Shown in pieces: positions 33,822 through 43,278 of a stretch of DNA of 64,000 nucleotides. The translations under genes and the position numbers were made by a program. The notes under the pieces are model-generated. The model was given only the letters and a program-made list of their open reading frames with translations. It was not told the origin of the DNA and did no database searches. This stretch comes from Chachezhania sediminis (GTDB taxonomy: Bacteria; Pseudomonadota; Alphaproteobacteria; Rhodobacterales; Rhodobacteraceae). Numbering within the stretch: position 1 is the stretch's first letter; the number at the start of each line of letters is the position of its first letter. The stretch lies in the NCBI RefSeq assembly GCF_009765275.1, contig NZ_VOPH01000003.1, forward strand, positions 804,299 through 868,298, read 5' to 3'.

Positions 33822-34541
33822 TCAGGCCAAGGCCGCCAGCGCGGCCTTCAGGTCCAGCGCGCCGTCATAGAGCGCACGGCCCGAGATGGCGCCGTCGAGC
33901 GATGCGCCGCAATCGCGCAGCGCCATCAGGTCGTCCAGCGAGGACACGCCGCCCGAGGCGATGACCGGGATCGACACGGCCCGTGCCAGCGCGGCGGTCG
34001 CCGGAACGTTCGGCCCCTGCATCGCGCCGTCGCGGTCGATGTCGGTATAGATGATGGCGGCCACGCCCGCGTCCTCGAAGCTCTTGGCGAGGTCGGTGGC
34101 CATGACGTCAGTTTCTTCGGCCCAGCCCTTGGTGGCGACGCGCCCCTTGCGGGCGTCGATGCCGACGGCGACCTTGCCGGGGAAGGCGCGCGCCGCTTCA
34201 CGGACGAGGTCGGGGTTTTCGACCGCGACGGTGCCCAGGATCACGCGGGCCAGACCCTTGTCGAGCCAGGCCTCGATCGTGGCCATGTCGCGAATGCCGC
34301 CGCCCAGCTGGGCGGGGACGGGGCAGGCGGCCAGGATCGCCTCGACCGGCGCGGCGTTCACCGGCTTGCCGGCGAAGGCGCCGTTCAGGTCGACGAGGTG
34401 CAGCCACTGGCAACCGGCGTCGACGAAGGCCTTGGCCTGCGCGGCCGGGTCGGCGTTGAAGACCGTGGCCTTTTCCATGTCGCCGCGAAGAAGGCGGACG
34501 GCCTGGCCGTCCTTCAGGTCGATGGCGGGGTAGAGGATCAT
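33822..34541 (-). CDS. hisA: ProFAR isomerase
   Basis: A 239-residue TIM barrel beginning [21 protein letters not shown], with catalytic Asp8 in AIDL and [14 protein letters not shown] (about 164-177) containing the second catalytic Asp. It converts ProFAR to PRFAR in histidine biosynthesis. GGAGCAC precedes the ATG at 34541; the frame continues upstream through hisH in the antisense reading and was not used. Confidence 0.95.
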   Translation of the reverse strand: MILYPAIDLKDGQAVRLLRGDMEKATVFNADPAAQAKAFVDAGCQWLHLVDLNGAFAGKPVNAAPVEAILAACPVPAQLGGGIRDMATIEAWLDKGLARVILGTVAVENPDLVREAARAFPGKVAVGIDARKGRVATKGWAEETDVMATDLAKSFEDAGVAAIIYTDIDRDGAMQGPNVPATAALARAVSIPVIASGGVSSLDDLMALRDCGASLDGAISGRALYDGALDLKAALAALA

Positions 34542-34573
34542 GTCGTGCTCCGGTTCCGGGCGGGGAAGGGGCC

Positions 34574-35212
34574 TCAGGGCGCCCAGGTCAGGAAATTGGC
34601 GATCATGCGCAGGCCGATGGCCGCGCTTTTCTCCGGGTGGAACTGCAGGCCCAGCATCGTGTCCTTGCCCACCACGGCCGTGACCGGCCCGCCATAGTCG
34701 ACATGGGCCAGAAGGTCCGCCGGATCGGCCGTGCGGAAATGGTAGGAATGCACGAAGTAGACATGGTCGCCGGTGGCAACGCCGCCGAAGATCGGGTGGG
34801 GTTGGTCGATCACCAGGTCGTTCCAGCCCATGTGCGGGACCTTCAGCGCCCGGTCGTCGGGCGTGATCTTGACCACGTCGCCGTCGATCCAGCCGATGCC
34901 GTCGGTTTCCTGGTATTCGTGGCCGCGCGCCGCCATCAGTTGCATGCCGACGCAGATGCCGAGGAAGGGGCGGCCCTTGACTTCGACCGCCTCGCGCATC
35001 GCCTGCATCAGGCCGGTGCGGTCGCGCAGCTGTTCGGCGCAATGCGGGAAGGCGCCGTCGCCCGGCAGGACGATGCGGTCGGCGCTGGCCACCACGTCCG
35101 GGTCGGCGGTCACGACGGTGGTGCCGGCGCCGGTTTCCGCCGCCATCCGCTGGAACGCCTTTTCCGCCGAATGCAGGTTGCCGCTTTCGTAGTCGATGAT
35201 CGCGGTCAGCAT
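34574..35212 (-). CDS. hisH: Imidazole glycerol phosphate synthase, glutaminase subunit
   Basis: A 212-residue class I glutamine amidotransferase. The nucleophile elbow is GICVGMQLM (Cys near residue 85), with the His-Glu pair in [10 protein letters not shown] at about 188-197. It feeds ammonia to HisF. Three bases separate it from hisB, 32 bp from hisA. Confidence 0.95.
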   Translation of the reverse strand: MLTAIIDYESGNLHSAEKAFQRMAAETGAGTTVVTADPDVVASADRIVLPGDGAFPHCAEQLRDRTGLMQAMREAVEVKGRPFLGICVGMQLMAARGHEYQETDGIGWIDGDVVKITPDDRALKVPHMGWNDLVIDQPHPIFGGVATGDHVYFVHSYHFRTADPADLLAHVDYGGPVTAVVGKDTMLGLQFHPEKSAAIGLRMIANFLTWAP

Positions 35213-35215
35213 CGT

Positions 35216-35803
35216 TTACAGCGCGCCCTTGGTCGACGGCACGGCACCGGCCGCGCGGGGGTCGGGCTCCAGTGCTTCGCGCAGCGCGCGGGCGACGGCC
35301 TTGAAGGCGGCTTCGGCGATGTGGTGCGAGTTCACGCCGTGAAGCGCATCGACATGGAGCGTGATGCCACCATGGGTCGACAGCGCCTGGAAGAACTCGC
35401 GGACGAGTTCCGTGTCGAAGGTGCCGATCTTCTGGGTCGGCAGGTCGACGTTCCAGACCAGGAAAGGCCGTCCCGACAGGTCGAGCGCGGCACGCACCAG
35501 CGCGTCGTCCATGGGCAGAAGGCAGGACCCGTAGCGGCGGATGCCGCGTTTGTCGCCAAGCGCCTTTGTCAGGGCCTGACCGATGGCGATGCCGGTGTCC
35601 TCCACCGTGTGGTGATCGTCGATGTGCAGGTCGCCCTGGGCCCGGACGGTCAGGTCCAGCATGGCGTGGCGCGCCAGCTGGTCCAGCATATGGTCGAAGA
35701 AGCCCACGCCGGTGGCGTTGTCATACGTTCCGGTGCCGTCGAGATCGAGGGTGACTTCGATCTTCGTCTCAGCGGTCTGGCGGGTGATCGTGGCGTTGCG
35801 CAT
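35216..35803 (-). CDS. hisB: Imidazoleglycerol-phosphate dehydratase
   Basis: A 195-residue IGP dehydratase with the manganese-binding motifs [17 protein letters not shown] (about 40-56), [14 protein letters not shown] (65-78) and [16 protein letters not shown] (160-175). It is the monofunctional form without a histidinol phosphatase domain. ATG 35803 starts [15 protein letters not shown], the family's normal N-terminus. First gene of the his run in this window (hisB-H-A-x-F-E). Confidence 0.96.
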   Translation of the reverse strand: MRNATITRQTAETKIEVTLDLDGTGTYDNATGVGFFDHMLDQLARHAMLDLTVRAQGDLHIDDHHTVEDTGIAIGQALTKALGDKRGIRRYGSCLLPMDDALVRAALDLSGRPFLVWNVDLPTQKIGTFDTELVREFFQALSTHGGITLHVDALHGVNSHHIAEAAFKAVARALREALEPDPRAAGAVPSTKGAL

Positions 35804-36013
35804 GGGGCGGATCCTTCTTGCCGGGGCGCTTATAGGGCGCTGTGCCCGCCGATCCAAGCGCTTCGATGCGGTTGCGGCGGCATGGGGATGGCTGGGCAAC
35901 GGCCGGGCGATGGCAGGGTGGCCGCCCTGGCCCTTGGACTTGCCCTTTCGGGGTGCCCGTGTCAGCGTCGGGGCAGGCGCGACCCTCTACAGTACTTCGG
36001 GAAGACGACATCC

Positions 36014-36253
36014 ATGACGACCTGCGTATTCATCCAGATCCGCTGCAAGCCCGGCACCACCTACAAGGTGGCCGAGCGCATCGCGCTGCGCGAGATTCAT
36101 TCCGAGCTTTATTCGACCAGCGGCGAATACGACCTGCTGATGAAGCTTTACGTGCCCACGGGCGAGGATGTCGGCAAGTTCATCAACGACAACCTGCTGG
36201 ATATCGAGGGGATCGAACGGTCGCTGACGACGATGACGTTCAAGGTTTTCTGA
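36014..36253 (+). CDS. Stand-alone Lrp/AsnC ligand-binding (RAM) domain protein
   Basis: A 79-residue protein consisting only of the C-terminal alpha-beta sandwich of Lrp/AsnC regulators: FIQIRCKPGTTYKVAERI (residues 6-23), then STSGEYDLLMKLYVP (34-48) and GIERSLTTMTFKVF at the end. No DNA-binding domain is present. Such small proteins may act as amino-acid sensors or modify full-length Lrp proteins. Divergent from hisB, with a 210-bp gap, which makes a link to amino-acid regulation plausible but unproven. Confidence 0.85.
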   Translation: MTTCVFIQIRCKPGTTYKVAERIALREIHSELYSTSGEYDLLMKLYVPTGEDVGKFINDNLLDIEGIERSLTTMTFKVF

Positions 36254-36401
36254 TCTTACCGGGGTGTCGGACGGGACCGCCCGCGCGGTCCTGTGTCCGT
36301 CGACGGTCCACCGGCACACCCGACCCGGCGGATGCGTGCCATATCCGCTGTACCGCCGCCGGGCACAGGGCCGCGCGGGCTTGGGCCGATGGCGGGCGTG
36401 A

Positions 36402-37256
36402 TCAGCCCAGTTCGAAGGTGGTGACGCCGAAGATCCGGTCGATGGGCAGGTCCGGGGCCGGGCCTTTGTACATCCGGGCCGTCTCGAACACGGGGGACAG
36501 GCCCAGCCTGGCCGCCAGGGCCAGGGCGGCAGCGTTCGGTTCGGGCGTGTCGAGGAAGATTTCCGTCTCCGGCTCCAACTCCTGCAGCAGATCGGCCAGC
36601 AGCGCCTCGGCGGTTTCCGGGTCATCGGCGAAAAGGGGGCCGATCTTTGCCCCGGTCCCGCAGGGACGCAGGACGCCGTAGCCTGTGATCCGGCCAGCTT
36701 TCGTGGCGACGCGGGCGATATGGCCTGGACTGGTGATCCAGGCCTCCAGGAAGGTCCTTCGGGGGGCGGGGAACATCTGGCGGTCATAGGCTTCAACCGC
36801 ATCGGTCACGGACGAGAGCGGCGCTGTGGCTTCGGGTGCTGTCCCCAGCGCGCGCAGCGCCGGGCCCGCAGGCCCGCCCTGCCGGATGTTGCGATAGGTA
36901 AGCGCAAAGCCCGACTTGCGATAGTTGTCCTGCTGGTCCACCACGCCGTCCAGGCCGATCACCCGGGCGCCGCCATGCTGTTCTGCCGCCTGCCACAGCT
37001 GATGGCCCAGCCCCAGCCCGCGATATTCCGGCCGCACGATGTAGAAGCCCAGGAAGCCGAACCCGTCGTCGTAGTTCACGACCGAGATCGAGGCGACCAT
37101 CTCGCCATCGGCGAAGCCGCCCCAGAACCCTTCGGGATCCACGCTGCGGAAGGCCATCGCGTCCGAGGCGCCGGGGTTCCACCCCTCTGCCGCGGCCCAG
37201 CCAACGGCGATGTCGATCTCGGCCGCCGTCAGTGGCCGGGTGATATAGTCGAGCAT
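36402..37256 (-). CDS. GNAT-family N-acetyltransferase (two-domain)
   Basis: A 284-residue protein. The N-terminal GNAT domain shows FLGFYIVRPEYRGLGLGHQLW (about residues 68-88), where R-G-L-G-L-G is the acetyl-CoA pyrophosphate loop. A C-terminal domain from about residue 150 resembles the second GNAT-like half of YitH-type proteins (GYGVLRPCGTGAKIGPLFADDPETAEALL). The acceptor substrate is unknown. ATG 37256 is chosen from the GGGGGAGGA just upstream. Confidence 0.82.
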   Translation of the reverse strand: MLDYITRPLTAAEIDIAVGWAAAEGWNPGASDAMAFRSVDPEGFWGGFADGEMVASISVVNYDDGFGFLGFYIVRPEYRGLGLGHQLWQAAEQHGGARVIGLDGVVDQQDNYRKSGFALTYRNIRQGGPAGPALRALGTAPEATAPLSSVTDAVEAYDRQMFPAPRRTFLEAWITSPGHIARVATKAGRITGYGVLRPCGTGAKIGPLFADDPETAEALLADLLQELEPETEIFLDTPEPNAAALALAARLGLSPVFETARMYKGPAPDLPIDRIFGVTTFELG

Positions 37257-37464
37257 CTGCGCGTCCTCCCCCGAAGATGGTGCCGCCACCATGATCCATC
37301 CGGGGGCACAGGCCAAGCGGGCAGGTGGCCGGTCCGGGGTGCCACCGGGCGCCCGACCTCATCGGCGGGCCTGCCGCGTCGACCTGGGCATGCAGCTGAA
37401 CGCCCCGCCGATGTGGCCGGATGCCTATGGTACACGTTCAATGATTGGAGGTGTTTTGTTCCAG

Positions 37465-37539
37465 TGGAGCGGGCGATGAGATTCGAACTCACGACCCTTA
37501 CCTTGGCAAGGTAATGCTCTACCCCTGAGCTACGCCCGC
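37465..37539 (-). tRNA. tRNA-Gly (GCC), copy 1
   Basis: Minus-strand acceptor arm GCGGGCG/CGCCCGC, anticodon loop TTGCCAA with anticodon GCC, T-arm GAGTTCGAATCTC, discriminator T and encoded CCA. 75 nt including CCA. Confidence 0.95.
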
Positions 37540-37576
37540 GCTTCACTGGCTATGTCGCCTATGAAATAGGCAGTAT

Positions 37577-37651
37577 TGGAGCGGGCGATGAGATTCGAAC
37601 TCACGACCCTTACCTTGGCAAGGTAATGCTCTACCCCTGAGCTACGCCCGC
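37577..37651 (-). tRNA. tRNA-Gly (GCC), copy 2
   Basis: Identical over its whole 75 nt to the copy 37 bp away. The spacer contains a GCCTAT-GAA-ATAGGC hairpin (37557-37571), which may guide processing of a dicistronic tRNA transcript. The upstream copy in the direction of transcription is this one. A weak promoter (TTGCAG, 15 bp, CATATC) lies at 37671-37697. Confidence 0.95.
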
Positions 37652-37907
37652 GTCCTTGGGTGAGCGCTGAGATATGATTATCCCAAACCGGCTGCAAGTG
37701 GAAAATTCCCGGCCGGGCAAATTATTCGCCACGGCTCCGGGCACCCTTTTCCACTGCAGCCAGTGGTCGGGCCGGCTGGCGTCCGGGATCAGGCTCCATA
37801 CGCTTGCTGCATGGGTCCTGGGCCGGAACAGGTGCCGATATCGCGCTTGCGGCCGTCCCGGATCGCAGATCGGGAGGGGGCGCCGATCCGGTTGCAGGAT
37901 GCCCGGC

Positions 37908-39128
37908 CTATGCCCCGGTCGGGCCAGCGCCCCCGAAGCGCGCGCGCCATAAATGTGTTCGGTCAGCGTCGCGGGCCTCGTAGGCGGCCATCACGGAAGG
38001 CAGATTGTCCGGCGCAGGCAGGGGTCTGTCTTCGGCAAGGGCTGTCAGGGCCATGGTGTACCAGGCGGTCACGCCGCCTTCGGGTGGGCTTTCGAAGCGG
38101 GGGAAGACGGGATCCGACGAACTGTCGTTCTGCCAGTGGCGGGGCAGGTCTGGGTCCAGAACCAGTGCTCGGGCCAGGCCCACGAGGTCGGTATCGCCGC
38201 TGGTCACGCAGTCCAGCGCCTCGGCCCTGGTCTTGATGCCTCCGGTCAGCATCAGCGGGATATCGGTGCGGGTCCGGGCGGCGCGGGCGAAGTCGCGGAA
38301 ATAGGCGCCCCCGGTCGTGCGGTCCGAGGCCGAAGGGGCGCCCGGGAAGTATGTCCCGCCAGAGATGTCGATCAGGTCGAGCCCCGATCCGGACAGGGCG
38401 CCGACGACGGTCAGGGCATCCCGCGCCTCCAGCCCGCCGGTCAGCTGGTCGGTGGCGTTGAGCTTCAGGGCGACGGTGAAGTCCGGGGCAGTGGCGGCGC
38501 GGACGGCGGCCACGACTTCCAGCAGGGGGCGCATGCGGTTCGCGATGGGTCCGCCGTAGCGGTCGGTCCGCCGGTTGAACAGCGGAGACAGGAACTGGCT
38601 GAGCAGGAAGCCGTGGGCTGCGTGGATCTGGACACCGCCGAAACCCAGGTCCTGCGCCTGTCGTGCGGTGCGGGCGAACTGCTCTGGCAGCGCCGCGATT
38701 TCGCCGGCGGTCAGCGCGCGGCAGGACAGGCCGGGCAGGTCCAGCGCGCTGGGGCCGGCCGGGGCGGAGAGCGGCGGATGGGCGAGTGCGCCGGCATGGC
38801 CCAGCTGAAGCCACAGGGCCAAGTCCTTGCCCGCCCGGGCCAGGGCGCGGAACCTGTCCACCAGGACGTCCGGGGCATCCGGGGCCAGGACCAGGTTGCC
38901 CGGCCTTTCCGGGAATAGACCGTCGCCCTGGACCTCGCCCACGATGGCGGCCGCGGCGCCGCCTTCGCCCCACAGCCGATAGAGGCGGATCTGTGCGGGG
39001 GTCGGATTGCCGCGCCCGTCGCCCAGCGAATCCGACATCGCGGATTTGACGATCCGGTTCTTCAGGACGGTGCCGTTGGGCAGGGAGACGGGATCGAAGA
39101 GCGGGGAAGGGATGGAGGCCTGGGGCAT
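37908..39128 (-). CDS. Old-yellow-enzyme family NADH:flavin oxidoreductase
   Basis: A 406-residue FMN TIM barrel. LFDPVSLPNGTVLKNRIVKSAMSD (about 10-33) is the N-terminal FMN region. GGVQIHAAHGFLLSQFLSPLFNRRTDRYGG at about 168-197 contains the H-A-A-H substrate-binding pair and the DRYGG signature, and MLTGGIKTRAEA near 306-317 binds phosphate. Such enzymes reduce activated C=C bonds or demethylate; the substrate is not evident. It is 256 bp from the tRNA-Gly pair and transcribed alone. ATG 39128 is the start of the family-like N-terminus. Confidence 0.87.
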   Translation of the reverse strand: MPQASIPSPLFDPVSLPNGTVLKNRIVKSAMSDSLGDGRGNPTPAQIRLYRLWGEGGAAAAIVGEVQGDGLFPERPGNLVLAPDAPDVLVDRFRALARAGKDLALWLQLGHAGALAHPPLSAPAGPSALDLPGLSCRALTAGEIAALPEQFARTARQAQDLGFGGVQIHAAHGFLLSQFLSPLFNRRTDRYGGPIANRMRPLLEVVAAVRAATAPDFTVALKLNATDQLTGGLEARDALTVVGALSGSGLDLIDISGGTYFPGAPSASDRTTGGAYFRDFARAARTRTDIPLMLTGGIKTRAEALDCVTSGDTDLVGLARALVLDPDLPRHWQNDSSSDPVFPRFESPPEGGVTAWYTMALTALAEDRPLPAPDNLPSVMAAYEARDADRTHLWRARFGGAGPTGA

Positions 39129-39349
39129 ATGCGAAGCTGACCATCCTCGCGCTGAAAATGCAAACCGCGAGAAGGGTGGACGCGCGGCGGCAGGCCGGAA
39201 GGCGGATCGGTTTCGGCGGGGACGCGCGCTTGCCGTTTCGGGGCGGGAAGACGGGACCTTCCCGAAAGTGGCTGGGGGAGGGGGTGGTGCGTGCGGAGCA
39301 TGCACCCTGCACGGGACGGTCACAGGTTGGACTTGTTGGGGCGTCGTTC

Positions 39350-39406
39350 GGGGGCTCTGCCCCCGCCGCGCCGCTGGCGCGACTCCCCCGAGGATATCTG
39401 GAGACC
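39350..39406. repeat. REP-like element C
   Basis: GGGGGCTCTGCCCCC, central GCGCC-GCTG-GCGC stem, CTCCCCCGAGGATATCTGGAGACC. Same order as element B with small changes in the TATTTGAAGA end. Confidence 0.7.
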
Positions 39407-39500
39407 AAAGACGACAGACGCGTCGGGTTCGCCTGTTCCGGCAACTTGGGTTGCGGCGCACCGCCGGGGTTCCGGCCACGGTAACCGGCTTTCCCGGCGG

Positions 39501-39526
39501 GCAGGGTGCGTGCTGACGCACGCACC
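39501..39526. repeat. GTGCGTG-type palindromic repeat, copy 5
   Basis: GCAGGGTGCGTGC-TGAC-GCACGCACC, a somewhat longer stem than copies 2 and 3. It lies 8 bp from the pyc stop codon, mirroring the position of copy 3 at the hisE end. Confidence 0.55.
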
Positions 39527-39534
39527 GCCAAGGG

Positions 39535-42500
39535 TCAGTTTTCGGTCGCGGTTTCGAACTCGATCATCAGGTCCTTGGCGTCCAGCTGGCTGCCCGGCTG
39601 GACATGGACGGCCTTGATCGTGGCGGCCCGTTCCGCGTGGATGCCGGTTTCCATCTTCATCGCCTCGATGGTGACCAGCAGGTCGCCCTCCTTCACCGCC
39701 TGGCCGGCCTGCACCGCGACCGAGGCCACGACCCCGGGCATCGGCGCGCCGACCTGTGCCGGGTTGCCCGGCTGGGCCTTCTGGTGCGCGGCCTTGGTCG
39801 ACTTGATCTTGCGGTCGGCCACCCGGATCATCCGGGGCACGCCGTTCAGTTCGAAGAAGAGCTTCACGCCGCCGTCTTCGCCGGTTTCCGACACCGCCTG
39901 CAGGCGGACTTCCAGCGTCTTGCCCGGAGCGATCTCGGCCGAGATCTCCTCGCCCGGTTCCATCCCGTAGAAGAAGGTCTTGGTCGGCAGGGTGCGCACC
40001 GGGCCATAGGTCCTGTGGCGCGACTGGTAGTCGAGGAAGACCTTGGGATACATCAGGTAGCCCGACAGATCCTCGTCATCGACCTCTTCCCCGTCGAGTT
40101 CGGCCACCACCTGCTTGCGCACGGTTTCCAGGTCCACCGGGGGCAGGTGCTTGCCGGGGCGTTCGGTCGAGGGGGCTTCGCCCTTCAGGACCTTCTTCAC
40201 GATCGCCTCGGGGAAGCCGCCCGGGGGCTGGCCCAGATTGCCGCGCATCATGTCGATGACCGAATCCGGGAAGGACACGTCGACACCCGGATTTTCGACA
40301 TCGTCGCGGGTCAGCCCCTGTGACACCATCATCAGGGCCATGTCGCCCACCACCTTGGACGACGGCGTGACCTTGACGATGTCGCCGAACATGCGGTTCA
40401 CGTCGGCGTACATGTGGGCCACCTCGCTCCAGCGTTCTTCGAGCCCCATGGAGCGCGCCTGCGCCTTGAGGTTGGTGAACTGGCCGCCCGGCATCTCGTG
40501 CAGGTAGACCTCGGACGAGGGCGCCTGCATGCCGGATTCAAACGCCCGGTAATGGGTACGGACCGTGTCCCAGTAGTCGGAGATCTCGCGGATCGCGCCG
40601 ATGTCCAGGCCCGTGTCGCGGTCGGTGCGGCGCAGCGCCTCGACCACCGATCCGAGCGTCGCCTGCGAGGTGTTGCCGGACAGCGCGTCCATCGCGCAGT
40701 CGACCGCATCGACCCCGGCTTCGGACGCGGCCAGGATCGTGGCCACGGCCACGCCCGCGGTGTCATGGGTATGGAAGTGGATGGGCAGGCCCACCTCCTC
40801 CTTCAGGGTGCGGATCAGAATCTTGGCCGCGGCGGGCTTCAGCAGTCCGGCCATGTCCTTCAGGCCCAGCACATGGGCGCCGGCATCGCGCAGGTCCTTG
40901 CCCATGGCGACATAGTACTTCAGGTCGTATTTCGCCCGTTCGGGATCGTGGATGTCGCCGGTATAGCAGACGGTGCCTTCGCAGACCTTGTCCTGTTCCA
41001 GTACGGCATCCATCGCGACGCGCATGTTTTCGACCCAGTTCAGGCTGTCGAAGACGCGGAAGACGTCGATGCCGGTCTTCGCCGCCACGCGGACGAATTC
41101 CCTGACGACGTTGTCGGGGTAATTGGTGTAGCCCACGCCGTTCGAGCCGCGCAGCAGCATCTGCGTCATCAGGTTGGGCATCCGTTCCCGCAGGTCGCGC
41201 AGGCGCTGCCACGGGCATTCCTGCAGGAAGCGATAGGCCACGTCGAAGGTCGCCCCGCCCCAGCATTCCATGGAAAAGAGCTGCGGCAGGTTCGCGGCAT
41301 AGGCCGGGGCCACGCGGATCATGTCGACCGACCGCATGCGCGTGGCCAGCAGGGACTGGTGCCCGTCGCGCATCGTCGTGTCGGTGATCAGCAGCTGGCG
41401 CTGTGCCGTCATCCAGTCGGCGACGGCCTGCGGGCCCTTCTGTTCCAGAAGGTTGCGCGTGCCCATCATCGGTTCCGCCTTCAGCGCGGGCGGCCGCGGC
41501 TCCTTCACGTCGGCGGGCGGGCGCGGGCGGTCCTTCGTCTCGGGATGCCCGTTCACCGTGATGTCGGCGATATAGGTCAGGACCTTGGTGCCCCGGTCCT
41601 GGCGCGACGCGAAGTTGAACAGCTCCGGCGTCTCGTCGATGAACTTGGTCGTGTAGGAATAATCCAGGAAGGTCGGGTGCTTCAGCAGGTTCTCGACGAA
41701 GGCGATATTGGTACTGACGCCGCGGATCCGGAATTCCCGAAGCGCCCGGTCCATCCGCGCGATCGCCATTTCCGGCGTCGGCGCGCGCGCCGTGACCTTG
41801 GTCAGAAGCGAATCGTAATAGCGGGTGATCACGCCCCCGGCATAGGCCGTACCGCCGTCCAGCCGAATCCCCAGCCCGGTGGCGGACCGATAGGCGGTCA
41901 GCCGGCCATAGTCGGGGATGAAGTTGTTCTGCGGATCCTCGGTCGTGATCCGGGTCTGCAGCGCGTGGCCTTCCAGCCGGACGTCACCTTGGGTGGCCTT
42001 GCCGGTGGCCTCGGCAATGGTCTTGCCCTCGGCAATCAGGATCTGGGCGCGGACGATGTCGATCCCCGTCACTTCCTCGGTCACCGTGTGCTCGACCTGG
42101 ACCCGGGGGTTCACCTCGATGAAGTAGAACTGGTCGGTGTCCATATCCATCAGGAACTCGACGGTCCCGGCGCATTCGTAGTTCACGTGCTTGCAGATGC
42201 GGTAGCCCAGTTCGCAGATCTCGGCCCGCTGGGCGTCGGTCAGATAGGGGGCGGGTGCGCGTTCGACGACCTTCTGGTTCCGGCGCTGGACCGAACAGTC
42301 GCGTTCGTAGAGGTGGTACATGCCGCCATGCTTGTCGCCCAGGATCTGCACCTCGACATGGCGGGCGCGCAGGATCATCTTTTCCAGATAGCCTTCGCCG
42401 TTGCCGAAGGCCGCTTCGGCCTCGCGCCGGCCTTCCTGGACCTTGGTCTCCAGCTCCGCTTCCGCCAGGATCGGCCGCATGCCGCGGCCGCCGCCACCCC

Positions 42501-42990
42501 AGGAGGCCTTGAGCATCAGCGGATAGCCGATTTCGGCCGCTTCCTTGCGGATGGCGTCCATGTCGGTGCCCAGAACCTCGGTCGCGGGGATCACCGGCAC
42601 ACCGGCCTCGATGGCGACCCGACGGGCAGAGGCCTTGTCGCCAAGCGCCCGCATCGTCTTGGCGCGCGGCCCGATGAAGGTGATGCCGGCGGCATCGCAG
42701 GCCTCGACGAAGGCCGGGTTTTCCGACAGCAGGCCATAGCCCGGATGGATCGCGTCCGCCCCCGACAGCTTGGCCACGCGGATGATCTCGTCGATCGAGA
42801 GATAAGCCGCCACGGGGCCAAGGCCTTCGCCGATCCGATAGGCCTCGTCCGCCTTGAAGCGGTGCAGGCCCAGCTTGTCTTCCTCGGCATAGACGGCGAC
42901 GGTCTTCTTGCCCATCTCGTTGGCGGCCCGCATGACGCGGATGGCGATCTCGCCGCGGTTCGCGATGAGAATCTTGCGGAAATCGGTCAT
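39535..42990 (-). CDS. pyc: Pyruvate carboxylase
   Basis: A 1151-residue single-chain biotin enzyme making oxaloacetate from pyruvate and bicarbonate (anaplerosis). Domains in order: biotin carboxylase from KILIANRGEIAIRVMRAA (residues 6-23) to about 450, with the ATP-grasp glycine loop KASWGGGGRGM near 160; carboxyltransferase from about 535 (LITDTTMRDGHQSLLATRMR) to 840 with the metal site HFHTHDTAG; PC-tetramerisation domain to about 1060; and the C-terminal biotinyl domain with Lys1112 in EAMKMET. Length and order are standard. An inverted repeat with TTGCA half-sites lies about 90 bp upstream. Confidence 0.97.
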   Translation of the reverse strand: MTDFRKILIANRGEIAIRVMRAANEMGKKTVAVYAEEDKLGLHRFKADEAYRIGEGLGPVAAYLSIDEIIRVAKLSGADAIHPGYGLLSENPAFVEACDAAGITFIGPRAKTMRALGDKASARRVAIEAGVPVIPATEVLGTDMDAIRKEAAEIGYPLMLKASWGGGGRGMRPILAEAELETKVQEGRREAEAAFGNGEGYLEKMILRARHVEVQILGDKHGGMYHLYERDCSVQRRNQKVVERAPAPYLTDAQRAEICELGYRICKHVNYECAGTVEFLMDMDTDQFYFIEVNPRVQVEHTVTEEVTGIDIVRAQILIAEGKTIAEATGKATQGDVRLEGHALQTRITTEDPQNNFIPDYGRLTAYRSATGLGIRLDGGTAYAGGVITRYYDSLLTKVTARAPTPEMAIARMDRALREFRIRGVSTNIAFVENLLKHPTFLDYSYTTKFIDETPELFNFASRQDRGTKVLTYIADITVNGHPETKDRPRPPADVKEPRPPALKAEPMMGTRNLLEQKGPQAVADWMTAQRQLLITDTTMRDGHQSLLATRMRSVDMIRVAPAYAANLPQLFSMECWGGATFDVAYRFLQECPWQRLRDLRERMPNLMTQMLLRGSNGVGYTNYPDNVVREFVRVAAKTGIDVFRVFDSLNWVENMRVAMDAVLEQDKVCEGTVCYTGDIHDPERAKYDLKYYVAMGKDLRDAGAHVLGLKDMAGLLKPAAAKILIRTLKEEVGLPIHFHTHDTAGVAVATILAASEAGVDAVDCAMDALSGNTSQATLGSVVEALRRTDRDTGLDIGAIREISDYWDTVRTHYRAFESGMQAPSSEVYLHEMPGGQFTNLKAQARSMGLEERWSEVAHMYADVNRMFGDIVKVTPSSKVVGDMALMMVSQGLTRDDVENPGVDVSFPDSVIDMMRGNLGQPPGGFPEAIVKKVLKGEAPSTERPGKHLPPVDLETVRKQVVAELDGEEVDDEDLSGYLMYPKVFLDYQSRHRTYGPVRTLPTKTFFYGMEPGEEISAEIAPGKTLEVRLQAVSETGEDGGVKLFFELNGVPRMIRVADRKIKSTKAAHQKAQPGNPAQVGAPMPGVVASVAVQAGQAVKEGDLLVTIEAMKMETGIHAERAATIKAVHVQPGSQLDAKDLMIEFETATEN

Positions 42991-43077
42991 GGGGGTCTCC
43001 TTGCCGGTCCGCCGGACGGTGCCGTGGTAAGGGCGGCACGGTCCGGGATGACGCTAGTGCTAGCATGGTGCTGCAGA

Positions 43078-43108
43078 TGCAAAAAGCCGAAATAGTGCAT
43101 TTTTTGCA
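43078..43108. promoter_or_regulatory. Inverted repeat TGCAAAAA-N15-TTTTTGCA upstream of pyc
   Basis: Two perfect 8-bp arms at 43078-43085 and 43101-43108 lie about 90 bp upstream of pyc. The half-sites resemble the TTTGCAA motifs recognised by ScfR/RamB-type regulators (for example PccR in Rhodobacter sphaeroides), which control C2/C3 metabolism. A second palindrome, TGCTAGCA, lies at 43058-43065. Assignment to a regulator is inferred from the motif alone. Confidence 0.45.
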
Positions 43109-43147
43109 AGGATGTAGCGGGAGGCGGGTGGCTGGCATCTGTCAGGA

Positions 43148-43159
43148 ATACCGCGGTAT
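43148..43159. promoter_or_regulatory. 12-bp palindrome ATACCGCGGTAT
   Basis: A perfect 12-bp palindrome, followed at once by ACAATTGT (43160-43167), in the lower-GC stretch between pyc and the small lipoprotein gene. It is 120 bp upstream of the lipoprotein start. Likely regulatory, partner unknown. Confidence 0.35.
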
Positions 43160-43278
43160 ACAATTGTCCGGCGCTAACGTTGATGTAGTGGAATTCAATT
43201 CTGGATTGTGCTTCGCTGCGCGATATTCCAGTTTGGAGTGAGATCTGCGGGGAAGGGCGGGCGCTGGCCCGGGTAGCG

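Larger units (their letters stand above)
39129..39534. other. Repeat-bearing gap between OYE gene and pyc
   Basis: No gene is recognised in these 406 bp. The stretch carries a GTGCGTG-type palindrome (39285-39310), REP-like element C (39350-39406) and a further GTGCGTG-type copy (39501-39526) immediately before the pyc stop codon. Confidence 0.6.
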
